Source: Flavobacteriales bacterium
GTDB lineage: Bacteria > Bacteroidota > Bacteroidia > Flavobacteriales_D > Crocinitomicaceae
Direction: 5' to 3'
DNA length: 64,000 bases
Assembly: GCA_947449575.1 (NCBI GenBank)
Contig: CANFRV010000018.1
Coordinates: 1 to 64,000, forward strand
The notes beneath the pieces are model-generated. The model was not told where the DNA came from. It saw only the letters and a list, made by a program, of their open reading frames with translations, and did no database searches. Below are positions 46,178 to 56,023 of this stretch, one piece after another. Each line of letters starts with the position of its first letter. The stretch's first letter is position 1. The position numbers and the translations under genes were made by a program.

Positions 46178-48529
46178 ATGAAAAAAATTACCTTTCTGAT
46201 ATTCTCACTGTTTTCATTGGCAGTAATCGGACAAAATAATGAACAAAACATTCGAGGAACAGTGACCGATAAATTGTCTAAAACTCCTTTAGGTGGCGTG
46301 AAAGTTGAAATAAGTTCGCTTCAAAAAGCAACTTTTACGGATAGTTTAGGGAATTATTCTTTAACTGGAATCTCGCCGGATAGATATGATATTTCAATTT
46401 CATTTATTGAATATAAAGATGTATTAATTCCAAACATGGTTGTGACGACTGGGAAAGAAGTGATTGTCGACATTGAAATGGAGGAGTTAATCACTAACAA
46501 TCTCAAAGAAGTTGTTGTTTTTGCGCATGATAAATCGAATTCAATCAATAAGTTAGCTACGGTTAGTGCGCGAACTTTTTCTATGGAAGAAGTAAACAGG
46601 TATGCAGGAGGAAGAAGTGATCCAGCTAGGTTAGCGGCAAATTTTGCCGGTGTAAGCGCTCCTGATGATAGTCGAAACGACATTGTTATTCGAGGGAATT
46701 CTCCTGTCGGTGTTTTATGGAGGATAGATGGTATGAATGTTACCAATCCAAATCATTTTGCATCTGTTGGAACGACAGGAGGTGCCGTGAGTGCTTTAAA
46801 TACAAATCTTTTAAAAAATTCAGACTTTTTTACTTCTGCTTTTCCTGCAGAATATGGAAATGCTACTTCTGGTGTGTTTGATTTAGGATTACGAAATGGA
46901 AATAATAAGAAAAGAGAAACGACTCTGCAACTTGGCGTAATTACCGGCGCTGAAGCAACTACTGAAGGTCCAATTAATAAGGTAAAAGGATCCTCTTATT
47001 TGATTGGTTATCGTCATGCTTTAGCCAGTGTAGCGCAAGCTGCGGGAATAAATATTGGAACAACAGCAACACCTTCTTACCAAGATTTATCCTATAAATT
47101 AAACGGGGGAACAACCAAATTTGGTAAATTCTCCACTTTTGGAATTTTAGCAAATAGCACCATCAATATAGGTGGTGGAAATGGGAATACTCTTTATGGA
47201 AATGGAAATAAAGTTGATTTCACGAGTAAAATTGGAATAATGGGTTTAAATCATTTTAAGCAATTGAACAAACGTTCATATTTCAATTCTTCGGTTGGTG
47301 TGAATTATTCGTACTCAAAACAAGTAGGCTATAAAACGGATAATTTTACCAGCACGTCATTCACAAAAGAAGAAAATACCGTCGAAAAAACAAGTTATAA
47401 TTTAAGTACTTCCTACAACACGAAATTAAGTTCTAAATTGTTTTTAAAAATAGGTTTACAAGATGAGGTTATAGGTCTATATTTAAACTATAAAACAAAA
47501 GAAAATTTATACGATAATTATAAGCAAATATGGGACTATAATAGTTCCACTAACTTAGCTCAAGCATATATTCACCTTAAATATTCTATGTCAACGCGCT
47601 TTAAAATAAATGTTGGGGTTCATTCTCAATATTTCGCTTTAAATAATTCAAAATCGGTAGAACCAAGAGTAGGTTTGACCTATGTGGCGGGCGAAAAGAG
47701 TAACATAACTTTTGGATATGGTTTGCATTCTCAAACTCAACCCATCAATGTGTATTTTCTTCGGTCAGAAGATATCTCCGGAAATGCGATGTACAATAAT
47801 AAAAATTTAGATTTTACAAAAAGTCATCATTTTGTGCTAGGTTATTCTTTACAACCACATAAAGATTGGAGAATAAAAGCAGAAACATATTATCAGTACA
47901 TTTTTAACGCTCCAGTCACTTCATATTCAAGTAGCTACTCAATGTTGAATACGGGTTCTTCATTCAAGACTGATTTGCAAGATAGTTTGGTAAATGGAGG
48001 TACCGGCACCAACTACGGAATTGAATTAACCATAGAAAAGTTTTTTAGTAACGGGTATTATGGCTTATTTACAACTTCCGTTTACAATTCAAAATACAAA
48101 GGAAGTGACGGAATTGAACGAAATACTGCCTTTAATGGAAAATATGTTTTTAACTTTTTAGCCGGGAAAGAATGGAAAGTTGGAGCGAAAAAAATAAATA
48201 AATTTTCTTTGGATGTGAAATATACAAATGCAGGTGGCAGAGCATATACACCAATTGATCTGGTAACTTCAAATTTGATAGGTCACGAACAAAAATCTAC
48301 TGATGTATACTCTTCGTATTACGCAAATTACTATCGTTTAGATGTAAAAGTTGGATTTATTTTAAATAGTGATAAACGAAAAATAGCACACACTTTTTCA
48401 TTGGATATTCAAAATGTGACTAATCATAAAAATATTTTCTCTTCAGGTTATGATGATAAACTTAAAGATATAAGATATACATATCAATTAGGATTTTTTC
48501 CTAACTTCATCTACAAATTACAGTTTTAG
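46178..48529 (+). CDS. TonB-dependent receptor with carboxypeptidase-like repeat
   Basis: The 783-residue outer-membrane protein has a signal peptide (residues 1-18), a CarboxypepD_reg-like domain (IRGTVTDKLSKTPLGGVKVE), a plug (RNDIVIRGNSPVGVLWRIDG, YGNATSGVFDLG) and a beta-barrel that ends with F (YKLQF), the outer-membrane signature. It transports an unidentified large nutrient. Unlike SusC, no SusD partner is nearby; it is followed after 5 bp by a sensor kinase and a response regulator. Start at ATG 46178 is set by the signal peptide. Confidence 0.92.
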   Translation: MKKITFLIFSLFSLAVIGQNNEQNIRGTVTDKLSKTPLGGVKVEISSLQKATFTDSLGNYSLTGISPDRYDISISFIEYKDVLIPNMVVTTGKEVIVDIEMEELITNNLKEVVVFAHDKSNSINKLATVSARTFSMEEVNRYAGGRSDPARLAANFAGVSAPDDSRNDIVIRGNSPVGVLWRIDGMNVTNPNHFASVGTTGGAVSALNTNLLKNSDFFTSAFPAEYGNATSGVFDLGLRNGNNKKRETTLQLGVITGAEATTEGPINKVKGSSYLIGYRHALASVAQAAGINIGTTATPSYQDLSYKLNGGTTKFGKFSTFGILANSTINIGGGNGNTLYGNGNKVDFTSKIGIMGLNHFKQLNKRSYFNSSVGVNYSYSKQVGYKTDNFTSTSFTKEENTVEKTSYNLSTSYNTKLSSKLFLKIGLQDEVIGLYLNYKTKENLYDNYKQIWDYNSSTNLAQAYIHLKYSMSTRFKINVGVHSQYFALNNSKSVEPRVGLTYVAGEKSNITFGYGLHSQTQPINVYFLRSEDISGNAMYNNKNLDFTKSHHFVLGYSLQPHKDWRIKAETYYQYIFNAPVTSYSSSYSMLNTGSSFKTDLQDSLVNGGTGTNYGIELTIEKFFSNGYYGLFTTSVYNSKYKGSDGIERNTAFNGKYVFNFLAGKEWKVGAKKINKFSLDVKYTNAGGRAYTPIDLVTSNLIGHEQKSTDVYSSYYANYYRLDVKVGFILNSDKRKIAHTFSLDIQNVTNHKNIFSSGYDDKLKDIRYTYQLGFFPNFIYKLQF

Positions 48530-48534
48530 CTTTT

Positions 48535-49551
48535 ATGCGAAATAATAAAAAGAGATTTATTTATATGCTGGTAATTGGATTACTAATTTCCAGTATATTT
48601 TTAGGTTTTATTATTCGTATGCCGCCGCAAGGTTATTTACCTCCAACAATCTTCATTCTTATTGCAACATTTTTTGTAATTGAAGGGAATTTAAGGATTG
48701 ACGCACTTTTAAATCAGAAAATTAAATGGTTTGAAAATCCTAAAAAAAGAATCTTTTTTCAGTTTAGTTTTGCTTCTTTTTTTACAATTGTATCTGTCAT
48801 TTTAATGATCAGAATAGCTCATTTTTTTATTGATAAAGGTGGAATCAGTCCACACGGAATATTTAATGACCCATTATTGATTCCTGGTATCTTGGTAAGT
48901 ATTATTGTTCTACTTATTGATATTGGAATCCAGTTTTATAGATCTTTGCAAGCTACTTTATTAGAAACTGAAAAACACAAAGCTGAAAGTGCAATGGCAC
49001 AATTACAAAACTTAAAAAATCAAATCAATCCTCATTTCTTATTTAATAATTTAAGCATACTTTCTGCCTTAGTATATAAAGGAGATCGCAAAGCAGTAGA
49101 ATTCATAAATGAATTTTCGCAAGTGTACCGATACGCGCTCGCCAATGACAAAATTGAATTAGTGAGTTTAGAAGAAGAACTTTCATTTTTAAATCATTAT
49201 ATTTATCTGTTATCTATTCGTTTTGAAAAAGGAATAAACTTTACTACAACGATTGACACGAATAAAAAAGATTTATTTATCATACCTATGTGTTTACAAA
49301 TGTTAGTAGAAAATACTATTCAACACAATGAAATTTCAATCCACAAACCATTATCTGTGGAAATTTATACGTCCAAGAACTCATTAATCATTGAAAATAA
49401 AATCCAATTAAGAAGGCAAAAAGAAGTCAGTTCTCAAATTGGATTAGAAAATATAAAAAAACGCTTTGCTTATTTTACCAATATAGAGATTGAAATAATT
49501 AATGATGGTAACACTTTTAAAGTTGTTTTACCTTTAATATCAAAAAAATGA
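48535..49551 (+). CDS. LytS/YehU-type sensor histidine kinase
   Basis: The 338-residue kinase has four predicted membrane helices in its first 150 residues, then a His_kinase domain with LKNQINPHFLFNNLSILSAL (phosphoacceptor His) and a C-terminal ATPase with MLVENTIQHNEIS and QIGLENIKKRF. No periplasmic sensor domain is present. It begins 5 bp behind the TonB receptor and overlaps the response regulator by 4 bp, so it is translationally coupled to it. Confidence 0.9.
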   Translation: MRNNKKRFIYMLVIGLLISSIFLGFIIRMPPQGYLPPTIFILIATFFVIEGNLRIDALLNQKIKWFENPKKRIFFQFSFASFFTIVSVILMIRIAHFFIDKGGISPHGIFNDPLLIPGILVSIIVLLIDIGIQFYRSLQATLLETEKHKAESAMAQLQNLKNQINPHFLFNNLSILSALVYKGDRKAVEFINEFSQVYRYALANDKIELVSLEEELSFLNHYIYLLSIRFEKGINFTTTIDTNKKDLFIIPMCLQMLVENTIQHNEISIHKPLSVEIYTSKNSLIIENKIQLRRQKEVSSQIGLENIKKRFAYFTNIEIEIINDGNTFKVVLPLISKK

Positions 49552-50306
49552 ACGTCGTAATTATTGAAGATGAAAAGGTTTCTGCTGATTATTTAGCATC
49601 GCTTTTACAAGAAATAAGTCCTTCAATAAAAGTGATTTTATTTTTAGATTCAGTTGAGGCTAGTATTGAAGCATTTAAAAATGGATTGGAAGCAGATTTA
49701 TTATTTGTAGATATTCACTTGTCTGATGGGAACAGTTTTGAAATATTTTCTTCCATTCCTACTTCCATTCCTATAATTTTCACAACTGCTTTTGATAATT
49801 ATGCAATACAAGCTTTTAAGCAAAACAGTATCGATTATCTTTTAAAGCCGATTCAATACAATGACCTAAAAATGGCAATTGATAAATATAATCGATTGCA
49901 AAACGCGGGAAATATTGATCAAGTTATCTTAGCTATAGCTAAAAATTATGACCTTCAAAGAAATAGTTTTAAAAGCCGGTTTTTAGTTAAAAAAGGACAA
50001 ATAATCGATTCGATACCAGTGGAGTTGGTTCATCATTTTGAAATAAAAGATGGTTTATCCTTTTTAGTAAACCAAAAATCAAATCGTTTTACATTGGACT
50101 ATACTTTTGATGAATTGGAAACAATCCTTGATCCAAAAATCTTCTTCAGAATTAACCGTAAAACAATTATTCATTTTCAATCCATTCAAAAAATTGCGAC
50201 CTATTTTAATGGACGACTAATAATAACCACTCAATCTATAGAGCCTGAAAACTGCATCGTAAGCAGGGAAAGAGTTTCGGGCTTTAAAAAATGGTTAGAT
50301 AAATAA
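49548..50306 (+). CDS. LytTR-family response regulator
   Basis: The 252-residue regulator has a receiver domain (VVIIEDEKVSADY; phospho-Asp in LLFVDIHLSD; TAFDNYAIQAFKQNSIDYLLKP) and a C-terminal LytTR DNA-binding domain (FLVKKGQ, FFRINRKTIIHFQSIQKI, CIVSRERVSGFKKWL). It works with the kinase just upstream and probably controls the receptor gene at the head of the operon. Confidence 0.92.
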   Translation: MNVVIIEDEKVSADYLASLLQEISPSIKVILFLDSVEASIEAFKNGLEADLLFVDIHLSDGNSFEIFSSIPTSIPIIFTTAFDNYAIQAFKQNSIDYLLKPIQYNDLKMAIDKYNRLQNAGNIDQVILAIAKNYDLQRNSFKSRFLVKKGQIIDSIPVELVHHFEIKDGLSFLVNQKSNRFTLDYTFDELETILDPKIFFRINRKTIIHFQSIQKIATYFNGRLIITTQSIEPENCIVSRERVSGFKKWLDK

Positions 50307-50517
50307 ATTTAGTGCTTTTATTTCGTGGCGAGATGAAATCGTTCTTTAAAAGATAAACGCACTACTTTTTTGGGATATAAACCCTTTTTTACTTGAAAAT
50401 AGAAAGTTTTTATGGTTATAACCCTAAAAACTTATAAAAATAAATTCTTTTTCGGGTTGTATACTGCCTTGCGATATTCCAATCATTGATTACCTTTACA
50501 GCACAATAAACAATAAA

Positions 50518-52269
50518 ATGTATAGATCTCACACTTGTGGCGAATTACGCCCTTCACATATTGGTTCAACAGTAACTTTAGCAGGATGGATGCAACGTTC
50601 ACGCGATTTAGGGGGAATGACTTTCATCGATCTTCGTGACCGTTACGGAATTACGCAATTGGCTTTCAATGTGGAAGAGGATGCTGCAATGGCTGATAAG
50701 GCGAATAAGCTTGGAAGAGAATTTGTTATTCAAGTCACAGGAACTGTTGTGGAACGTTCTAGTAAAAACAAACAAATTCCAACGGGTGAAATCGAAATTA
50801 TTGTCACAGAATTAACGATTTTAAATGCTGCGAAATTACCTCCTTTCACCATTGAAGACAATACAGATGGTGGTGATGAAATTCGTGCTCAATATAGATA
50901 TTTAGATTTACGCCGATCTCCGGTACAAGAAAAATTACGTTTACGAAACCGAGTTGCCTTGGAAACGCGTAAATATTTGGATGAACAAGATTTTATGGAT
51001 GTAGAAACTCCCTACCTCATTAAATCAACTCCAGAAGGAGCGAGAGATTTCGTTGTTCCTTCACGTATGAATGTAGGGCAGTTCTACGCTCTTCCTCAAT
51101 CTCCGCAAACATTCAAACAATTATTAATGGTTTCTGGTTTCGACCGTTACTACCAAATTGTAAAATGTTTCAGAGATGAAGATTTACGTGCCGATCGTCA
51201 ACCGGAATTTACGCAAATTGACTGCGAAATGGCGTTTGTTGAACAAGAAGATATCTTACAAATGTTTGAAGGGTTGATTAAACATTTATTTAAAACCGTT
51301 CGAAATGTTGAATTTGAAGGAGCATTTCCTAGAATGACTTATGCGGAAGCGAGCGAAAAGTACGGTTCTGATAAGCCAGACATTCGTTTTGGAATGGAAT
51401 TCGTTGATATTACTTCTATCGCTCAAGGAAAAGGGTTCAGCATCTTTGATGAATCGGAAGCGATTATTGCTATCAACGCTGAACAATGTGCTGTCTATAC
51501 ACGCAAACAATTGGATACACTGACGGATTGGGTCAGACGTCCGCAAATTGGAGCAAAAGGATTAATTTATCTACGTGTAAACGAAGATGGGACTTTCAAA
51601 AGCTCCGTTGATAAATTTTATTCGGAAGAAGAATTAGAAAAATGGGCTGTGGCTGCAAAAGCGAAACCAGGTGATTTAATTTTGGTACTAAGTGGTGAAC
51701 TAGAAAAAACACGCAAGCAAATGAATGAATTGCGTTTGCATATGGGAAATGAATTAGGGTTGAGAAATCCAAATCAATTTGCTCCTCTTTGGGTATTGGA
51801 TTTCCCTCTCTTGGAATGGGATGAAAATTCTAATCGCTACCATGCTATGCATCACCCTTTTACATCTCCGAAACCGGAAGACATGCACTTAATTCAAACG
51901 GATCCAGGAAAAGTAAGAGCAAACGCTTATGATTTAGCCATGAATGGCGTCGAATTAGGGGGTGGATCTATTCGTATCCATGATAGAGAATTACAATCAA
52001 GAATGTTTGATTTATTAGGATTCAGTAAAGAAGATGCACAAGCACAATTTGGATTCTTAATGACTGCGTTCGAATACGGTGCGCCACCACATGGAGGATT
52101 GGCATTCGGATTGGATCGCTTGGTTGCAACGATGGGAGGTTCAGATTCTATCCGTGATTATATCGCTTTCCCAAAAAACAATAATGGTAGAGATGTCATG
52201 ATTGATGCTCCTTCTCCATTGTTCGATGAACAGTTGAAAGAATTAGGTATTAAATTGACGGGAGAGTAA
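50518..52269 (+). CDS. aspS: Aspartyl-tRNA synthetase
   Basis: The 583-residue class II synthetase has the bacterial-type layout: N-terminal OB-fold ([15 protein letters not shown]), motif 2 ([19 protein letters not shown]), the bacterial GAD insertion (about 280-420), and motif 3 ([15 protein letters not shown]). It charges tRNA-Asp. ATG at 50518 matches the usual N-terminus [11 protein letters not shown]. Whether it is discriminating or not cannot be read by eye; a tRNA-Asn gene exists in the window, and no GatCAB genes are seen here. It is monocistronic and followed by a hairpin. Confidence 0.97.
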   Translation: MYRSHTCGELRPSHIGSTVTLAGWMQRSRDLGGMTFIDLRDRYGITQLAFNVEEDAAMADKANKLGREFVIQVTGTVVERSSKNKQIPTGEIEIIVTELTILNAAKLPPFTIEDNTDGGDEIRAQYRYLDLRRSPVQEKLRLRNRVALETRKYLDEQDFMDVETPYLIKSTPEGARDFVVPSRMNVGQFYALPQSPQTFKQLLMVSGFDRYYQIVKCFRDEDLRADRQPEFTQIDCEMAFVEQEDILQMFEGLIKHLFKTVRNVEFEGAFPRMTYAEASEKYGSDKPDIRFGMEFVDITSIAQGKGFSIFDESEAIIAINAEQCAVYTRKQLDTLTDWVRRPQIGAKGLIYLRVNEDGTFKSSVDKFYSEEELEKWAVAAKAKPGDLILVLSGELEKTRKQMNELRLHMGNELGLRNPNQFAPLWVLDFPLLEWDENSNRYHAMHHPFTSPKPEDMHLIQTDPGKVRANAYDLAMNGVELGGGSIRIHDRELQSRMFDLLGFSKEDAQAQFGFLMTAFEYGAPPHGGLAFGLDRLVATMGGSDSIRDYIAFPKNNNGRDVMIDAPSPLFDEQLKELGIKLTGE

Positions 52270-52612
52270 ACAATCTCTCTTTTTAACCGATTTTACTGAT
52301 CTAACCAAGAATAATTACCCTTCGGTTATTATTTTCTCTCTTTTTTGGCGATTTATTTCGCCATCTACATTCCTATTTTTTAATGGATTGAATTTTAGCT
52401 TTATTAAACCATAAGGCATGAATTGCTATTGCTAAACGGGTTAAGGTTAATTGAGGCTGTTCTGCTATTAAATATGGCTTTTTATGTCCGTATCTTTAAT
52501 ATATCCGAATCCTTTTCACGAGAAAAAGCAGTGCTCCAAATTTCACAATTGGAACCTCTTATTTTAGGAAAAGAATTGGATAAAATGGATACTATTAACA
52601 CAATTCGCTACT
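52270..52612. terminator. Terminator hairpins after aspS and intergenic region
   Basis: AATAATTACC/GGTTATTATT (52310-52333) forms a stem with one mismatch followed by TTCTCTCTTTTTT, and TGGCGA-TTTATT-TCGCCA (52346-52363) is a perfect second hairpin. The rest of the 343 bp shows no supportable gene; the frame at 52423 overlaps the next gene's signal peptide and is rejected. Confidence 0.6.
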
Positions 52613-54484
52613 ATGAAAATTTTTTACATCGCTATATTCTTTTTTTTCCTTTCTATTCGAGCGAATTCTCAAAATTACTCCTATTATTTTGGTAATATTC
52701 ACGCGCATTCTTCCTTTTCAGATGGAAATAAAGACAGCTTAACATCTTTACTAACAACTCCTTTTCAAGATTTTCAATTTGCTAAAAATTCAGAACATAT
52801 TGATTTTTACGGAATTTCAGAACACAACCATGCGGGAGCTGGAATGGACAATGTGCAACATTTTCATGAGGGGATTTCTGATGCGCATTTAGCAAGCGTT
52901 AACAATTCATTTATTGCCTTATACGGTGTAGAATGGGGTGTCATTTCTGGCGGAGGTCATGTTATTATTTATGGCTATGATTCCCTTTTGGGCTGGGACG
53001 CTGGAGGTTACGATGTTTTTGTGGCGCAAAATGATTATACTAATTTATGGAAGAAGGTCAACAAGCAAAAAGATGCTTTTGCGTATTTGGCACACCCTCA
53101 AACCACAGATTACAATAATTTATTCACAACTACCCTCAACTTAAGCGCAGATAGTGCTATTATTGGAATGGCAGCCAGAAGTGGACCTGCATTTTCTGTA
53201 GACACGACGTATACAGATCCTTCGACAGGAAATTTTGTAACACGCTATAATGATGCGCTAAAACAAGGCTATCATCTGGGCGTTGGGCTCGATCATGACA
53301 CGCATTATTCTGTCTTTGGGCGTTCTTCTGCTGGTAGACTTGTGCTTATGGCTCCTTCTTTGACACAAAGTGAAATATACAAAGCGTTAAGAAAAATGAG
53401 GTTTTATAGCTCGGATGACTGGAACACACAAGTTAATTTTAAAGTCAATAATCAAATTATGGGCAGTGACATTGTGCAAACTGGCAATCCTGTGCTTTCA
53501 GTAAATATTAGTGATGCGGACCTAACAGACGCCACCTCAACAATTGCAATTTATTACGGTGTTTCTGCCAGTGGTGTCGCTCCAACAGTTTTAACCACAG
53601 TAAGTAATTCTAGCGTATTGAATTATACGCACACAATTGCCAATAATACTTCCTATTATTATTATGCAAAAATAACACAAACAGATGGAGATATTATTTG
53701 GACTTCCCCCATCTGGTATAAGAAAAATACGGCTTCTACGGTGATAGCTCCAAGCCCTAATTTTTCGTTGCCTGCATCATTGTGTGTTGGTGATACCTTA
53801 CATTTAGCTGACCTTTCAACCAATTCGCCTACTGCATGGGATTGGACAATTAGCGGTGCTGGTAATTTTACCTCATCTGACCAAAACGCTCCATTTGTCA
53901 TTAATAATTATGGGCTTTTCACTGTTTTATTAACCGCTACCAATGCAGCAGGAAGCGCTTCTTATTCATCTACTTTTAGCGTTAATGCTCCGCCAAATGT
54001 TTCTATCACCGCTTTGGATACTGTACTTTGTCCTGGAGAATCTATTAATTTAGCGGGTAGTGGTGCAACATCGTATTCTTGGCTGCCGACAACTGGTTTG
54101 AGCTCTAGCACTCTTTCCAACGTGACTGCAAGCCCTGTTGTAACCACAACGTATGTATTAACGGGTGCTTCTAACGGTTGCACAGCAAAAGATTCTATTC
54201 AGATTGTGGTTTCCTGTCTTGGAATAAATGCTCTTTCAAACGATTTAATAAAAATTTACCCAAACCCTACAAATAGCCTTATTACTATTGATTTAGGCGC
54301 ATTAGGTTCTGAAAATTTTATAGAAATAGTGGATGAAAAAGGTGCTTTAATTTTTTCTAAATTAACACATGATAAAAGTCAAAATGTTGATTTATCTAAA
54401 TTTGAGAATGGAATGTATACCATTTCAATTACTACCAACAGGCAACAAAAAATCAGTAAAAAAATTACTTTAAGCAAAAAATAG
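52613..54484 (+). CDS. Secreted PHP-type hydrolase with PKD and T9SS domains
   Basis: The 623-residue product has a signal peptide (cleavage near RANSQ). A PHP/CehA-like metal-dependent hydrolase follows (YFGNIHAHSSFSDGN, GISEHNH, EWGVISGGGHV, LAHPQTTD, GLDHDTHYS: His/Asp ligands for a metal cluster; residues about 20-260). Beta-rich Ig/PKD-like repeats come next (APSPNFSLPASLCVGDTL, ITALDTVLCPGESINLAGSG). The C-terminal type IX sorting region (LIKIYPNPTNSLITIDLGAL to MYTISITTNRQQKISKKI) directs it to the surface. A phosphoesterase or phosphatase-like role is inferred from the PHP family. Monocistronic. Confidence 0.85.
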   Translation: MKIFYIAIFFFFLSIRANSQNYSYYFGNIHAHSSFSDGNKDSLTSLLTTPFQDFQFAKNSEHIDFYGISEHNHAGAGMDNVQHFHEGISDAHLASVNNSFIALYGVEWGVISGGGHVIIYGYDSLLGWDAGGYDVFVAQNDYTNLWKKVNKQKDAFAYLAHPQTTDYNNLFTTTLNLSADSAIIGMAARSGPAFSVDTTYTDPSTGNFVTRYNDALKQGYHLGVGLDHDTHYSVFGRSSAGRLVLMAPSLTQSEIYKALRKMRFYSSDDWNTQVNFKVNNQIMGSDIVQTGNPVLSVNISDADLTDATSTIAIYYGVSASGVAPTVLTTVSNSSVLNYTHTIANNTSYYYYAKITQTDGDIIWTSPIWYKKNTASTVIAPSPNFSLPASLCVGDTLHLADLSTNSPTAWDWTISGAGNFTSSDQNAPFVINNYGLFTVLLTATNAAGSASYSSTFSVNAPPNVSITALDTVLCPGESINLAGSGATSYSWLPTTGLSSSTLSNVTASPVVTTTYVLTGASNGCTAKDSIQIVVSCLGINALSNDLIKIYPNPTNSLITIDLGALGSENFIEIVDEKGALIFSKLTHDKSQNVDLSKFENGMYTISITTNRQQKISKKITLSKK

Positions 54485-54595
54485 TTTCTACAAATCCTGC
54501 TTGTGAATGAGTTTTCTCAAGGAGGTTTTTATGATTTTTAGGGGAAAGATGATACTTTTTCCTACCTTTGATTGGCAATTTACATGCAATAAAGA

Positions 54596-56020
54596 ATGGT
54601 TTTTAGTAGTATAATTTTCCTGTTGTATTTTCTTCCCCTTTTTTTAATCACCTACTATTTGGTTGGTAAAAAATACAAAAACCTAGTTATACTGTGCTTC
54701 AGCGTGTTTTTTTATAGTTGGGGAGCTCCTAAATTTATATTTGTAATTATCGCCACCACGTTTCTTGATTTTCATATTGTCAAGTGGATTTCTAAAAGTG
54801 AAGTGGAATCTAAAAGGAAATGGCTGCTCTTTTTTTCCGTTGCAGTAAACCTGGGATTATTGTTCTATTTCAAATATTCCAACTTTTTTGTCGATAATAT
54901 CAATGCTGCTTTATCTGTTGCTGGGTTTCAAAAAATAGAATGGCTAAAATTGGTCTTGCCTATCGGTATTTCATTTTACACGTTTGAAACGATCACCTAT
55001 GTGATGGATGTGTATAGAAAGGTTCACAAGCCTTTATTGAATTTTTGGGATTACCTTTTATATATTATTTTGTTTCCTAAATTGATTGCTGGCCCAATTG
55101 TGAGGTACCATGATTTGGCGGATCAAATAACGGATAGGTCAAAAAATGATACTACTGATAATCGCTTAATTGGTTTTTATAGGTTCGTGTTTGGACTCTC
55201 TAAAAAGGTCTTGATTGCCAATCAAATGGGTTTAATTGCAGATCATGTTTTTTCGGTGAATAGCCATGATTTAAGCACAATAACTGCTTGGATAGGAATT
55301 TTAGCATATACTTTTCAAATTTATTTTGATTTCTCGGGGTACTCTGATATGGCGATAGGATTAGCCAAAATGATTGGATTTAAATTTCCCGAAAATTTTG
55401 AAAATCCATACACATCAAAAAGTGTTACGGAATTCTGGAGAAGATGGCATATTTCTTTAGGAAATTGGATGCGCAATTATTTATATATTCCCTTAGGGGG
55501 CAACAAAGTAAATAGCAGAAAGCGGCTGTTTTTCAATTTATGGATCGTTTTTTTATTATCCGGACTATGGCATGGAGCCTCCTGGAATTTTGTCATCTGG
55601 GGTGCGTATCACGGTTTTTTTCTAGTGATCGAAAGAGGTTTCTTTCAAAAATTTCTCACTAAAATAGGCGGCGTTGCAAGTACTATCCTTACTTTTTTCT
55701 TTATTACCATTGGTTGGGTGTTTTTTAGAGTTGAAAAAGTGGAAGATGCTTTCAGTTATATCAAAAAATTATTCCTTTTTGATTCTTGGAAATTTGAATC
55801 GTTTGACAGAGAGTTTTACATTTTCTTTTGTTTGGCCATTTTCTTTTCGTTCTTCACGTGTTTTTCTCGCGGACAAAGAATTCAAAATAAATTCTATTTT
55901 ACTCAGTATTCCAATCGCTTTCATTTGCTCGTATCTGTGATTTCAATCTTGCTTTTTGCTATTTCTGTGGGAAGTATAACTGCTTTTGGATTTAATCCGT
56001 TCATTTATTTTAGATTTTAG
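54596..56020 (+). CDS. MBOAT O-acyltransferase (AlgI-like)
   Basis: The 474-residue protein has about ten membrane helices and the MBOAT core: IYFDFSGYSDMAIGLAKM, NFENPYTSKSVTEFWRRWHI, SLGNWMRNYLYIPLGGN and GLWHGASWNFVIWGAYHG with the catalytic His. AlgI-type proteins move acetyl groups across the inner membrane to polysaccharide. The next gene, 3 bp after its stop, is an AlgX/AlgJ-like partner, which supports O-acetylation of an exported glycan. ATG at 54596; the polysaccharide is not identifiable from this window. Confidence 0.92.
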   Translation: MVFSSIIFLLYFLPLFLITYYLVGKKYKNLVILCFSVFFYSWGAPKFIFVIIATTFLDFHIVKWISKSEVESKRKWLLFFSVAVNLGLLFYFKYSNFFVDNINAALSVAGFQKIEWLKLVLPIGISFYTFETITYVMDVYRKVHKPLLNFWDYLLYIILFPKLIAGPIVRYHDLADQITDRSKNDTTDNRLIGFYRFVFGLSKKVLIANQMGLIADHVFSVNSHDLSTITAWIGILAYTFQIYFDFSGYSDMAIGLAKMIGFKFPENFENPYTSKSVTEFWRRWHISLGNWMRNYLYIPLGGNKVNSRKRLFFNLWIVFLLSGLWHGASWNFVIWGAYHGFFLVIERGFFQKFLTKIGGVASTILTFFFITIGWVFFRVEKVEDAFSYIKKLFLFDSWKFESFDREFYIFFCLAIFFSFFTCFSRGQRIQNKFYFTQYSNRFHLLVSVISILLFAISVGSITAFGFNPFIYFRF

Positions 56021-56023
56021 CCG

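Noticed and set aside
52423-52695. 90-residue frame between aspS and the PHP gene
   Set aside because: It overlaps the signal peptide of the well-supported gene at 52613 and has no recognisable features.
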